Assembly: GCA_015039315.1 (NCBI GenBank)
Contig: WIDE01000018.1
Coordinates: 313,400 to 360,314, forward strand
Reading direction: 5' to 3'
Origin: Clavulina sp. PMI_390
Lineage: Eukaryota > Basidiomycota > Agaricomycetes > Cantharellales > Hydnaceae
Length of the DNA: 46,915 nt
The translations under genes and the position numbers were made by a program. The notes below the pieces were generated by a model. It searched no databases and had not been told where the DNA came from. It worked only from the letters and a program-made list of their open reading frames with translations. Within the stretch, counting starts at the first letter, position 1, and each line of letters starts with the position of its first letter. Positions 20,512 to 32,350 of the stretch are shown one piece after another.

Positions 20512-23225
20512 TTACTCGCGACCCTGTCCCATCACGCCCCACATCCCGCCCTCAATGAACAGGGTTAAGTAAGATCGTGGCCACACCTTCTCGACGGCAT
20601 TCCTCCCGACAGAAAGATCCCATTTACCCGAGGAGTTGGGAAGCGATCCATGTGGTTGCGCATCTGGACGCAAAGTAATGCTATCGAATGTTTGAAGCAG
20701 GCGGACCACAAAGAACGAGGCTTCGTTGTAAGCGAACTATAGCAAGAGCACGAGCAATGCGGTGAGCAAATGCGCAGGTAGTGGACAGCAGGGAGTGACA
20801 GGGAACGTCGAATAGGACGAACGTACCTGTTGACCAAGACAGATTCGAGGGCCAGCTACAGTGAAAGGACTGATGTCAGTGGCTGGATTCAGTGATGTCT
20901 ATTAGAAGGGTAGACTCACCGTTGAACGGTAGGAACATGTACGGATTGGTGGTCACTTTCGAGAGGCGTTGGTCGATCCAGCGCATAGGGTCAAATACCA
21001 GGGCATCATCTCCCCAAACGTCTTCGTCGCGCTGCATGTACATGATGTCGAAGCACGATCTAGATGCGGTTCATGAGAAACTCGCCGTCCCCATCAAACG
21101 AAAAGTCGTTCAGTGAAAAGGCTTACTCTGTGCCAGCAGGGATGAACCAACGCGTGCCATCGTCATCGGTCCAGACGTCCGCATTGACCGTCTCACGGTA
21201 GTTGAAAGGGACAGGGGGGAAGAGACGTAGTGACTCTACAGAGAGAAGGAAGAGCGGGTTCAGTACCGTTGCAGTTTCCATCAGCACTGTTTTATGACTC
21301 ACCATTCAGAACAGCACGAAGATATTTCAGTTCCCGCATGGACTCGGACGTTGGGCGATTAGTAGGGCCAATGACATCCAATATCTCTTTGCGCAGTTTA
21401 GCTAGCGCGTTGGGGTGTTGCGAGAGGAGGTATGTGGTCCATGTCAAGAGTAGTGCAGTCTAGAACAGTGACCACGGCATCAGATGTTCGGTATTGTTGA
21501 TGGAATGGGAGCGAACTCACAGTATCACGTCCTGCAATCAACAAATTCATCAATGAGTCACGAATGACTTTCCTATCATCTGTCTGGAGAACCAGGTGGT
21601 CCAGCAGCGTCATGCCTTCGTCAATAGTATCTTTCTCTGAGCCCATAGCCCCGAAGTCGTTTTGAGCTCTCTCCTTAAGCAGCTGATCTCTCTTGAGCAG
21701 GGCCTTTTCCAAAATAGGCTCCAGATACGCCTGGATAAGACCTGTGTAGTCATCGCTCTTATCGCGGAACGGCTCGGAGAGAGGCCAAATCCTCCCCATC
21801 AGCACACGAAGTGCAATGTGTTCTTGGGCAGACCGCAAAGCCTTGACAAATGCGGAAGAACTTGGGCGGATATGGTCGGTAGACGAGGAGCTCGTCGTTG
21901 ATGTGGGTTGGATTCCTCCTGGCAGTAGCATGGGTTCGTTGATACTATGGACGCATTCGCCAAAGAGGAATTCGGTCGCGGAGTCCATTGCGAATCGGGA
22001 GTAAACGTCCTGAACATGAATGTTAGCCATGGGGCTGAGGCGAGACCAAGAGGGTCCACTCATAATGCTCACCTGGATGTCAAGGGGAGTCCCAGAGGAG
22101 AAGGAAGCTTTCATCCTTTCGATAATTGCTCCTGCGTGCCTCTCGAAAACATCGAAGTCACTGATGCGATCACGAGTGAAGAAGGGCCGGGCAAGGTTCC
22201 GGTGGAACTTCCACATTGCACCTGGTGGAATGAGTAGATATGAGTATTTGCTGAAGAGAGTCTCTATAAACGTCCTGAACATGAATGTTAGCCATGGGGC
22301 TGAGGCGAGACCAAGAGGGTCCACTCATAATGCTCACCTGGATGTCGAGGGGAGTCCCAGAGGAGAAGGAAGCTTTCATCCTTTCGATAATTGCCCCTGC
22401 GTGCCTCTCGAAAACATCAAAGTCACTGATGCGATCACGAGTGAAGAAGGGACGGGCGAGGTTTCGGTGGAACTTCCACATCGCACCTGGTGAAATGAGA
22501 AGATATGAGTATTTACTAAAGAAAGTCTCTGAGATGATCGAAGCATCGCATAGAAACCCTTACCATCAGAGTTGAATACTCCAGATCCGAGCACAGGATG
22601 AGTGGCTCGGCCAAACATCTCCTCGCCCTTGACGTACTGTGAAGTCGATAAAGGGAATTGATATCAAGGTACAAAGGTATGATGGTTGTTGTCAGAGGCA
22701 CCTTACATTGTTGAAGTTTCCGGTCAAAATTTGCTTGATATGTCGAGGTTCCTTCGTCAGAACTAGAATTGCGACAGACTTCATCAGCACATGAAGCGTT
22801 TGGGGAGCTGAGAGAGCAATACTTTTTCGGTCCCCCATGACTCGAATCATGATTGTCTTGCCATGTTTTCTCATAAGTTGCTCGAGCACATTATCGGCAT
22901 AATCCCAAGAGTCCGTGACGAGGAGGTGGATGAGCATATCGATATCAGCTGGAACATACCACCTTCCTCGAACTTGCGGCAGCATCTTTGCTCCTAACTT
23001 GCGAGCTTGGCGCCGATGGGAGAGCTCTTTCCATGAGTCTAGAGCAAAGAGGGTCGCGGGTGTGGCGAGGAAGATAAGGAGAACTCGAAGCCAGCCTCTG
23101 GAATCGAGCCAAGTGAGGGTTCCTGCTGCGGACAGACGAGCTAGTAGTGCATAGACTAGCAAAGGCGGAGCTGCGAGTGTAGGTAATAAGTTCAATAAGT
23201 AAGCAACACCTGGAGGAAGCGTCAT
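20512..23225 (-). CDS. Cytochrome P450, CYP63-like (P450-1), with duplicated internal exon
   Basis: Membrane-bound haem monooxygenase. Ten exons resolve in phase: 22823-23225, 22707-22762, 22564-22636, 22338-22486, 22009-21521, 21459-21303, 21235-21127, 21059-20920, 20855-20827 and 20736-20512 (last five written high to low), giving about 609 aa. The N-terminus MTLPPGVAYLL has hydrophobic segments (ER anchor). Then PGD-like VPADIDMLIHLL, LTKEPRHIKQIL, GVFNSDGAMWKFHRNLARPFF, I-helix AGRDT (about 21525), K-helix ESLR (21235), FDPMRW, and haem loop FNAGPRICLG (about 20827-20920). The start is taken at MTLPPG because all four paralogs begin M-x-L-x-PG. The 149-nt exon at 22338-22486 has a second copy at 22073-22221. 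Fatty-acid or alkane hydroxylation would fit the CYP52/63 clan but is unproven. Confidence 0.85.
22002..22531. repeat. 265-bp tandem duplication inside P450-1
   Basis: Copy 1 is 22002-22266 and copy 2 is 22267-22531, both beginning taaacgtcctgaacatg. Each contains an intron acceptor, the complete 149-nt exon (MWKFHRNLARPFF...), its donor and the next intron through to the first codons DVY of the following exon. About the first 75 bp are identical; about a dozen scattered differences occupy the rest, so the copies are distinct. The two exon copies differ mostly at silent positions. Confidence 0.9.
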
Positions 23226-23917
23226 GGTGGTGGTAGAAGAGCGGACGAGTTCAAGCTGCCAGGCCCGAAGTGACTGCTCCAACCGTGATGCGGTCTATGG
23301 AGTCACATGGATACCCGAACAATACCTGCAGCTGAAATCACTGCAACGGTGCAGCAGCGCCAGGAACGGCACTCGTCGGTCAGCTGTGGCCGTCATTATC
23401 AACGAGCAAACACCACGCCATGTGGAAAGGCCGCCGAGGTTGGTACCAATACAACCATTAATATTGGGTGATTACGGAGCGTAGTGACTCAAGTGGTGGT
23501 GGCGCAGCGTCATCGCGAAACATCTGTTGGGTGTCGCCGTCATGACGTTTCAATTAAGCGCCCATGCAGAACCGAGGCCTCGACTGATCCGCCTTCGCCA
23601 TGGCATATCTGCACCTTGTACTCACACTCGTGAGATAACTTGCTGAGGCTCCTCGAATCACTCGTTGAGGGCTTTAAGTGAGTTGAGGAAGAAGTGTCCT
23701 CGTCCCAATAGATGACTAGATTTCAATGTCCCGGCGCCGTGCTCGATCTCTCCTGACTCAGTTAATATATTCGCACGCTACACGACCTCTCACACACAGC
23801 TGCGCAACAACAATAGAAATTATCACGCTGGATAAGTCGGTATGAATGCAAATCCACCATGGACAGCAAGCCACGAAAGCACCTTTATTTGCCCACCTAC
23901 ATCTTGCGGAACTTCCG
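23226..23917. other. Spacer between P450-1 and P450-2
   Basis: About 690 bp: promoter of P450-1 (right of 23225) and 3' UTR of P450-2. Contains a short block at 23371-23393 (cgtcggtcagctgtggccgt) resembling blocks upstream of P450-2 and P450-3. No gene. Confidence 0.45.
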
Positions 23918-26352
23918 TCAGGTAGCGAGCCCCATCACTCCCCACATCCCTCCTTCGACAAACATGTTTATATACGATCGTGGCCACACCTTCTCTATAC
24001 CATTCCTACCAGCTGTAAGGTCCCACTTCCCCGAGGAATTGGGGAGCGATCCGCGTGGCTGGGCATCTGGACGGAGAGTAACGGTATCGAAAGTTTGGAG
24101 CAGGCGGATAAGCAAGTATGATGCTTCGTTATAAGCAAGCTATCCGGGATAATAGAGTTACCAGATGTAGTTGCGGGTGGTTACTAACGAGTAAAGAACG
24201 AGAATGACGGGAGGATCGCACCTGTTGGCCAAGACAAGTTCGAGGGCCAGCTGTAGGTAGGACAGCGAAAGTAAGCAGCTGAACTCTCTGCTGTCTGTTT
24301 TGCCAATGGGCTTACCATTGAATGGAAGGAATAGGTAAGGGTTTGTAGTCAATTTCGAGAGTCGTCCGTCAAGCCAGCGCATAGGGTCGAATACTAAGGC
24401 ATCTTCCCCCCACAGGTCTTTATCGCGCTGCATGTACATGATATTGAAGCACGTTCTAGCATCTTAGTTTCAGAAGAATACTCGCAGGGATTCGAGAAAT
24501 CGGCAATATATAAACAAAACTCACTCGGTGCCAGGAGGAATGAACCAGCGCGTGCCGTCATTATCAGTCCAGACATCCGCTTCCACCGTTTCGCGATAAT
24601 TGAAAGGCACAGGTGGGAAGAGTCGAAGTGTTTCTATGAAGGGCTGGGGATCAGTATTGGCCGGCCATTCTACTTCGTGTAGCCGCAGATTCACCATTGA
24701 GAACAGCACGAAGATACTTGAGCTCTCGTATTGACTCGGAAGTAGGACGCTTCATAGGGCCAATATTATCCAATATCTCCTTGCGAAGTTTGGCCAAGAC
24801 GTCAGGGTGTTGTGAGAGAAAGTATGTGGCAAATGTCATGAGGGTGGTCATCTAAATCATGAAACGTGGTATGAGCTGCCATGTAGTGTCTGAGCAAAGT
24901 GAAGAAACCTACTGAATCACGACCCGCTACCAACATGTTCATCAACGAATCTCGAATGACGTTCCTATCATCTGTCTGAAGGACTAGATGCTCCAAGAGT
25001 GTCATGCCTTCCTTGATATCATCCTTCTCTGAGCTCACAGTCCCCATGCCATCATCGGCTCTCTCCTTCAGCAGCTGCGCTTTCTTGAGCAATGCCTTTT
25101 CCATGATAGGCTCCAAGTATGCTTTTATGTGGATTGTGTAGTCGTCACTTTTGTCGCGGAACATCTCCGAGAGAGGCCAGATCCTTCCCATCAGAATGCG
25201 GATGGCGATGTGCTCTTGTGCAACTCGCAAGGCTTTGACGAACGTAGAGGAGCTTGGACGGGCGTGGTTGGCGGAAGAGGAGTGGGAGGAGGTGGGTTGG
25301 ACGCCTCCAGGCAGCAGCATGGGCTCGTAGATGCTATGAACACATTCCCCAAAGAGGAACTCAGTCGCAGAGTCAAGAGCGAATCGGGAGTAAAGGTCCT
25401 GAAGATAGGAGGTCAACTTGATATTAAGATTTATGCTCTGGAAACAACAGGATTCACACCACTTACCTGGATATCGAGGGGATTTCCTGAGCTGAAGGAA
25501 GACTTCATTATTTCGATCACTTTTTCGGCGTGCTTGTCAAAGATATCGAAGTCACTGATGCGATCACGCGTGAAGAATGGGCGGGCAAGATTTCGGTGGA
25601 ACTTCCACATTGCGCCTGGTATAAATGATCGGCCATGAGCACAAACAAACATTCACATCTAGTGAAGATCGTGGAATTATATCTAAAAATGCCTACCATC
25701 AGAGTTGAAGACACCAACGCCGAGCACCGGGCGGGTGGCTTCGCCGAATAGCTCATCGCCCTTCACGTACTGCGAAAACAACCAAAGCATGTGAGAGCTA
25801 AAATCGAAGGGCCAAAGTTCCTCAAGACTACCTACATTGTTAAAGTTTCCAGCCAACATTTGCTTGATATGCTGCGGCTCCTTCGTCAGAACTATAACGG
25901 CAGTAATTAGTAGGCGTAGCCCTATAAGGCTTTGATGAAATAACATTACTCTTCCGATCCCCCATAACTCGAATCATAATTGTCTTTCCATGAGCCTTCA
26001 TCAGTTCCTCTAATGGGTTATCAGCATAATCCCACTGGTCCGCGGTAATGATGTGGATGAGCAAATCCAAGTCAGCAGGAATATACCATCTTCCTCGGAC
26101 CTGGGGTAGTATTTTAGCCCCCAGTTTGTGTGCTTGACGTCGATAAGACAGTTCTTTCCATAGATCTAGAGCATATGAGGTAGCAGGAGTCGCGAGAAAG
26201 ACGACGAGGGATCGCAGCCAGCCTCGAGAACTAAGTGGAGCGAGGATGTCTGTGTCGGCCAGATGAACAAGTATCGCATATGCTAGCAGAGGTGGAACTG
26301 CAAGAGTGGGGAGAAGTTTAAAGAGATAGGTGATGCCTGGAGGCAATGCCAT
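23918..26352 (-). CDS. Cytochrome P450, CYP63-like (P450-2)
   Basis: Paralog of P450-1 with the same exon layout as far as checked. Starts MALPPGITYLFKLLP at 26352; a longer in-frame start at 26391 is less likely by paralog comparison. Motifs: PQVRGRWYIPADLDLLIH, LTKEPQHIKQML, GVGVFNSDG (about 25705), RDRISDFDIFDKH near 25545, K-helix ETLRLFPPVPFNYRETV (about 24590-24635), FDPMRW, haem loop FNAGPRTCLG (about 24222-24250), and C-terminus EGGMWGVMGLAT. The I-helix reads AGRDS at 24911-24930 where its three paralogs have AGRDT: the conserved Thr of the oxygen-activation groove is Ser. The haem loop has Thr before Cys instead of Ile. The frame appears intact. Unlike P450-1 it has no exon duplication. 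Confidence 0.82.
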
Positions 26353-26886
26353 GACTGGGAGAGACACGGCTGCGGTCAGACGAATTGTCAACCCAACCAG
26401 CTGTATATTGTTGACAGGCTCTCACGGATGCTCGAGGACATCATATGTGGTGGGGCTATAAATGAAATCATTGCATCTCTGAAACCCTCCAAAACTGGCC
26501 GGTCAGCAATGCCCGTTAGCCCCAGCAATCGCAAATCACGATGTAGGGAGAAAATCCACGAACACTGCCAACTAAACTCTTATTAGATCGATGCGTGAAG
26601 TTGCGTGAAGTTGTTCCCGTCATGGGCTGCCCCAGCGCTGTTGCAAGACGATGTTTTCTTAGTTGAGTGCTGCTTCGGCGAACACGCGGGTCCAGAGCGC
26701 CTTCTCACGCAGCGGCTGATGCACCTCGTCCACATCCACACACAATGGAAATGCAGATGACCCAGGTTATTGCACCACGAATCCTTGCCACATCATCTCA
26801 TCATCAATTTTACTACCCAGCAAAGGCAACAATAGGAAACGTCCATTCCCTGAAGATCAACAAAAATGCACTTCAAACATCAAACT
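26353..26886. other. Spacer between P450-2 and P450-3
   Basis: About 530 bp, promoter of P450-2 and 3' UTR of P450-3. Contains the block at 26495-26537 shared with P450-3. No gene. Confidence 0.45.
26495..26537 (-). promoter_or_regulatory. Conserved upstream block, P450-2
   Basis: Contains ggccggtcagc, cccgt and ccagcaatcgca in the same order and spacing as 29499-29540. Lies about 145 bp upstream of the start codon. Could be a regulatory element or residue of duplication. Confidence 0.4.
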
Positions 26887-29318
26887 TCAAATAGAAACAT
26901 CATTCCCAAGTCCCATCACGCCCCACATACCGCCCTCCACGAACATTATCATACATGTGCGTGGCCACACCTTCTCAATCCCGTTCCTCCCCGCCGAGAG
27001 GTCCCATTTCCCGGAGGAGTTAGGAAGTGTCCCTTGTGGTTGGGCATCTGGGCGGAGGGTGATGGTCTCGAATGTTTGGAGTAGGCGAATAATGAAGAAA
27101 GAGGCTTCGTTGTAAGCAAGCTATTGGGCGTGAGTCAAGTGAGGCATGGTCGTAGGCCATAGCATCCAATTAATGCCGGTCAGCAAGTGATGTACATGAT
27201 AAAAATCAGATCGCGTACCTGTTGGCCAAGACATATCCGAGGGCCCGCTGCGTGGTATGAGAGGAAGATTCAGTTTTGAGCTCCTTCTCTGATGAACGGA
27301 TGAGCTAACCATTGAAAGGAAGAAACATGAAGGGATTTGCTGTCAGTTTTGAGAGCCGTTCATCAATCCAGCGCATAGGGTCAAACTCTAGCGCGTCCTC
27401 TCCCCACAAGTCCTTGTCACGATGCATGTACATGACAGTATAGCATGTGCTATTTGTCTGGGTTAGATGGCAAAACTTCCATCGGGCTTGGATACAAGAA
27501 GAATACTTACTCTGTGCCAGCGGGAATGAACCATCGCGTTCCGTCATCATCAGTCCATACGTCCTCTTTAACCGCTTGACGGTAATTGAAAGGAACAGAG
27601 GGGAAGAGTCGGAGTGTTTCTATGCGGAGATAGAGTCAGTGCCACCCCAGGGCCTCTTACAGCTCGGCTATGGCTCACCGTTCAAAATAGCACGAAGATA
27701 CTTGACTTCCCGCATTGACTCTGGTGTTGGACGACGTATGGGGCCAATGGTATCCATTATTTCTTTGCGCAATTTGGCTAACACGTCGGAGTGTTGCGAC
27801 AGGAAATAGAGAGAAAATGTCAGGAGGGTCGCAGTCTACAACGTGGCATCAGACACCATGCGCGGTTTGCGAAAGGTCAGCACACTCACCGTATCACGAC
27901 CCGCAATCAGCATGTTCATCAGCGAATCCCTAATAATGTTCCTGTCATCAGTCTCAAGGACCAAATGGTCTAAGAGAGTCATGCCCTCCTCGATACTCTC
28001 TTTCTCCTGGCCGTCCGACCCCAGACCTTTTGCATCTCTCTCCTTCAGCAGTTGAGTCCGTTTCAATAGTGCTCTCTCAAGGATAGGCTCCAGATAGGCT
28101 CTGATGGGGACTGTGTAGTCGTCGCTCTTGTCGTGGAATATCTCCGAGAGAGGCCAGACCTTTCCCATCAACACACGCATTGCAATGTTCTCCTGGGCAT
28201 CCCTTAGGGCCTTAACAAATGATGCAGAGCTTGGACGCGAGGGCTCTGTGGATGGAAGCTGAGGGGAGGGAGGTTGGAGGCCTCCTGGTAATAGCAAGGG
28301 CTCGTAAATGCTGTGGGCAGATTCTCCAAAGAGGAATTCAGTCGCAGAGTCCAGAGCAAATCGCGAGCAAAGGTCCTAATAAGAGTTAAGGTCAATACAT
28401 GTTTTTAGAGTCGGCTCTTTGAACTGCTTACTTGGATATCAAGAGGAGTACCAGAAGAAAACGAGGATTTCATTATCTCGATGACTGCATCTGTGTGCTT
28501 CTCAAAGATATTGAAGTCACTAATCCGATCACGAGTGAAGAATGGGCGGGCTAGATTTCTATGGAACTTCCACATAGCACCTTGAAGAAGTTGAGTTATA
28601 GGAGTGTTCACAATGATGCTCTAGGGGCGACGTTTGAAACATGTAGCAGCCACTCACCATCTGAATTGAACACGCCGACGCCGAGGATCGCGCGGGTGGC
28701 TTCACCAAATAGTTCGTCTCCTTTGACATACTGCCGAGACCAGAAGCAAACATTGTAGTTAGGATTTGGTTACAATGGAGGGTTCAAGGATCCTCACATT
28801 GTCAAAGTTTCCAGCCAGGATTTGTTTGATGTGTCGAGGCTCTTTGGTCAGAACTACAGAAAGGCGAACACCATCAGCTGCGTGAGGGCAATGTGGGAAA
28901 CTGCGGAAACAATACCTTTGCGATCACCCATAGCTCGAATGGTGATAGTTTTGCCATGGGTCTTCAAGAGTTCCTCTAATGGATTGTCGGCGTAATCCCA
29001 CTGGTCCGCGGTGATGAGGTGTACGAGCAGGTCTATGTCTGCAGGAATGTACCACCTGCCGCGAACCTGGGGCAACATCCTTGCTCCCAGTTTACGAGCC
29101 CGGCTCCTATCAGATACTTCTTTCCATATGTCTCGGGCATATAGGGTGGCAGGGATGGCAAGAAAAACGACAAGAAAGCGCAGCCAACTCCTTGAATCGA
29201 GTGCCGTGAAGATGCCCGCGGCGCTCAGGCGAACCAGTACCGCGTATACCAGCAAAGGCGGAGCTACGAGAGAAGGTAGAATGTTTAGCAGATATGAAAT
29301 CCCTGGAGTCAATTTCAT
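26887..29318 (-). CDS. Cytochrome P450, CYP63-like (P450-3)
   Basis: Third paralog. Starts MKLTPGISYLLNILP at 29318 with a hydrophobic N-terminal anchor. Motifs: PQVRGRWYIPADIDLLVH, LTKEPRHIKQIL, GVFNSDG (about 28665), MWKFHRNLARPFFTRDRISDF (about 28520-28575), I-helix AGRDT (about 27890-27910), K-helix ETLRLFPSVPFNYRQAV (about 27575-27620), FDPMRWIDERLSKLTANP, haem loop with AGPRICLG (27219-27248), and C-terminus EGGMWGVMGLGNDVSI. Exon boundaries match P450-1 where compared. All key P450 residues are present, so it should be functional. The substrate is unknown; CYP63 relatives act on hydrophobic compounds such as alkanes, fatty acids and aromatics. Confidence 0.83.
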
Positions 29319-29862
29319 TGTGGCGAGAGACTAGGAGGAGTTGGGTTGGGCAAAGTCAGTTTGCACGTCGGGCGAGTCCAAATTACTGCATACTGGTTAC
29401 GGAGTCTCACGGATGCCTCCAAAGTGATTGCATATGCGAGATGGATCATTGTGGGAGCCCATGGCTGAATTCACTGTACAGATCTGAAACGGCACGAACT
29501 GGTCGGTCAGCGGCGCCCGTCAGCTCCAGCAATCACAGATAAAGTTACGAGGAACCTACAAGGACTGTGACAGCCACATGAATGATGACTATGACGACCC
29601 CACGAAGGGCTTCTGAATACAGTCATTTTACAGGTAGTCTTTGTGGTTGGTGAAGGTATTTTTTTCTCAGCGGCGCCATGCAAATCTCATTCAGTCCGGC
29701 GCTTGCGAGCTCACGACAACTAATTCTCCAGCAAATCCAGGCCATATTTCTTTATAATAATGATTCTGACTATCCGCCACTGGAAAATCGATCCTAGCAT
29801 CTTGCCGAGCACGGTTGGATATATACGCGAATCTCCCTAGCCTCTCGTCCTCCCTTCGCCAT
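29319..29862. other. Spacer between P450-3 and P450-4
   Basis: About 540 bp, promoter of P450-3 and 3' UTR of P450-4; holds the block at 29499-29540. No gene. Confidence 0.45.
29499..29540 (-). promoter_or_regulatory. Conserved upstream block, P450-3
   Basis: ggtcggtcagc, cccgt and ccagcaatcaca match 26495-26537. Lies about 180 bp upstream of the start codon. Confidence 0.4.
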
Positions 29863-32350
29863 TCAAACAGACACATTGGGTCCGGGTTCCATAACACCCC
29901 ACATCCCACCTTCAACGTACATTATCAAGTGCGAGCGGGGCCACACCTTCTCAATCCCGTTTCTCCCAGCCTTGAGATCCCATTTACCCAAGAAGTTGGC
30001 TACCGTTCCATGCGGCTGGGCATCTGGACGGAGGGTTATGGTGCCGAAAGTCTGGAGTAGGCGTACAAGGAGGAAGGAAGCCTCATTATAGGCGAACTAT
30101 AACAAGATGAGCGGTCAAGTCGAGGCCATATGGTTCGCAAATGGATCGGATGTAATGTTCGAATAGTGGCCAGTCATCCGACGATGAGAGGAATGGAGCA
30201 GAAAAAATACATACTTGTTGACCGAGACAAATCCGGGGGCCAGCTATAAGAAGCGAGGAGCAGAGTTAGCCTAGGCAACCTGGTTCACCTGACTGATGAA
30301 TGAACATGCCATTGAAGGGAAGGAATATGAACGGGTTGGCTGTCAGCTTCGACAAACGTTCATCAATCCAACGCATAGGGTCAAACATCAAGGCATCCTC
30401 TCCCCACAAGTCTTTGTCGCGTTGCATATGCATGACGCTATAGCATGTTCTACAGGTAATTAAGCATCGTCGGATCGATACCATTAGACAGGAGGCCTCC
30501 AAATGTGCAGAGAAGGACTCACTCTGTGCCAGCGGGAATGAACCAACGTTTGCCGCCATCATCAGTCCAGACATCCGCCTCAATCGTCTCACGATAGTCA
30601 AGAGGTACTGGCGGGAAGAGACGAAGTGTTTCTTCATAACCCTGGGGGTTAGCACCAGCTCATAGACTCGTTGGGTGATGCTCGGCTCAGCACGTACCGT
30701 TCAGGACAGCACGAAGGTACTTCAACTCTCGCAAAGTCCCAGAAGTTGGAGGAGTTGTCGGACCGATGATGTCTAATATCTCTGCACGTAATTTAGCGAG
30801 CACATCGGGATGCTGGGAGAGAAGATAAGTGGCGAAAGTCAAGAGGCACGCTGTCTATGGTAACGAGATCGGCATTAGACTCTACGGACAGGTGACGAAC
30901 ACAAAGTAGGCTCACCGTGTCGCGACCAGCAACCAGCATGTTCATTAAGGAATCCCTTATAATTGCCCGATCATCAGTCTGGAGGACTAGATAATCCAAT
31001 AGTGTCATGTCTTCCTCAATAGCGGCCTTCTCCGAGCCATTATTCTCCATATGTTTACCATCTTTTTCTCTAAGGGCTTGCGCCTTTTTGAGCATCGCTT
31101 TCTCTACAATTGGCTCCAGATATGCCGTAATAGTAGGCGTGTAGTCTTCACTCTTGTCGCGGAACATTTCCGACAGAGGCCAGATCCTACCCATGAATAC
31201 ACGTGTGGAGATATGATGTTGGGCAGCGGCCAAAGCCTTGACAAATGTGGCAGAACTTGGACGCGTGTGGCTGGTGGAAGGGAGCTGAGGGGACGTATCA
31301 GGTTGGATGCCTCCTGGCAGCAACAGAGGCTCGTGAATGCTATTGACGCATTCTCCAAAGAGAAATTCAGATGTGGAGTCCAGAGTGAAACGCGAGAAAA
31401 TGTCCTGGTTGTAGAGGTCAACACGGAAATTTGGAGTCGCATGTTATTGGTCTACGCACCTGGATATCAAGAGGAGTGCCCGAGCGGAACGACGCTTTCA
31501 TAATTTCAATGATTGATTCGGCATGTTTCTCAAAGATCTCAAAATCACTTATGCGATCACGCGCGAAGAAAGGGCGAGCAAGTGTTCGGTGAAACTTCCA
31601 CATCGCACCTAAGGAAGGATGAGTTAGGACTTTGCCAAATATGGGGCCCTAACAACCGTGTGAGGTCCTAGAAGATGCTCACCATCGGAGTTGAATACGC
31701 CAACACCCAGCACGGGGCGAGTGGCCTGGCCAAACAATTCTTCGCCCTTCACGTACTATTGTTGCGACGGAGAAAGTCATTAGGACGGGATACCTAAGAG
31801 TAATATCTTCTCATACGCCTTACATTTTCAAAGTTTCCAGCTAGTATTCGTTTTATGTGTCGAGGTTCTTTAGTGAGAACTAGCAAGGCAAGCGTATACT
31901 ATGAGCCCATAGTATCATTGCAGAGGTAGCACTTTTGGAAGCAGCACCCTTGCGGTCTCCGGCGACTCGAAGCATGATTGTCTTGCCATTAATTCTCATC
32001 AGCTCGCCTAATTGATTGCAAGTATAGTCCCACTTGACGGCTGAGATGAGGTGGACAAGCAAGTCCATGTCAGCGGGAATATACCACTTTCCTCGAACCT
32101 GGGGTAACATTTCTGCCCCTAGTCTCCGGGCTTGGAGTCGATAGGAAAGACTCTTCCACAATGCTAGGGCATATACTGTAGCGGGAGTAGCGAGAACGAC
32201 GAGGAGAAGTCGTAGCCAGCCGGATGAACTCGGGATGGTGGAGGCCCCCGCTTCGTCGTAACGAAGGGATACGGCATAGACCAGCAAGGGTGGGGCTGCA
32301 AGCTTGGGTAATACGCTCAGCAGATATACGATGCCTGGCGGTAACGGCAT
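29863..32350 (-). CDS. Cytochrome P450, CYP63-like (P450-4)
   Basis: Fourth paralog, the most diverged at its N-terminus: MPLPPGIVYLLSVLP at 32350, then PQVRGKWYIPADMDLLVH and NGKTIMLRVAGDRK. Further motifs: VLTKEPRHIKRIL, GVGVFNSDG (about 31700), MWKFHRTLARPFFARDRISDF (about 31545-31603), I-helix AGRDT (about 30917-30935), K-helix ETLRLFPPVPLDYRETI (about 30590-30635), FDPMRWIDERLSKLTANP, haem loop AGPRICLG (30214-30243), and C-terminus EGGMWGVMEPGPNVSV. Intron 1 uses a weak donor (gtgctg). Reading frames join sensibly and all catalytic motifs are present. It stands head-to-head with the DUF1776-like gene across about 465 bp. Confidence 0.83.

Noticed and set aside
22020..22493. 157-codon plus-strand open frame over the P450-1 duplication
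   Set aside because: Repeats itself because the DNA is duplicated; the minus strand carries the real P450 exon.
20512..32350. Secondary-metabolite gene cluster
   Set aside because: No polyketide synthase, peptide synthetase, terpene synthase or transporter gene is present; only tandem P450 paralogs.
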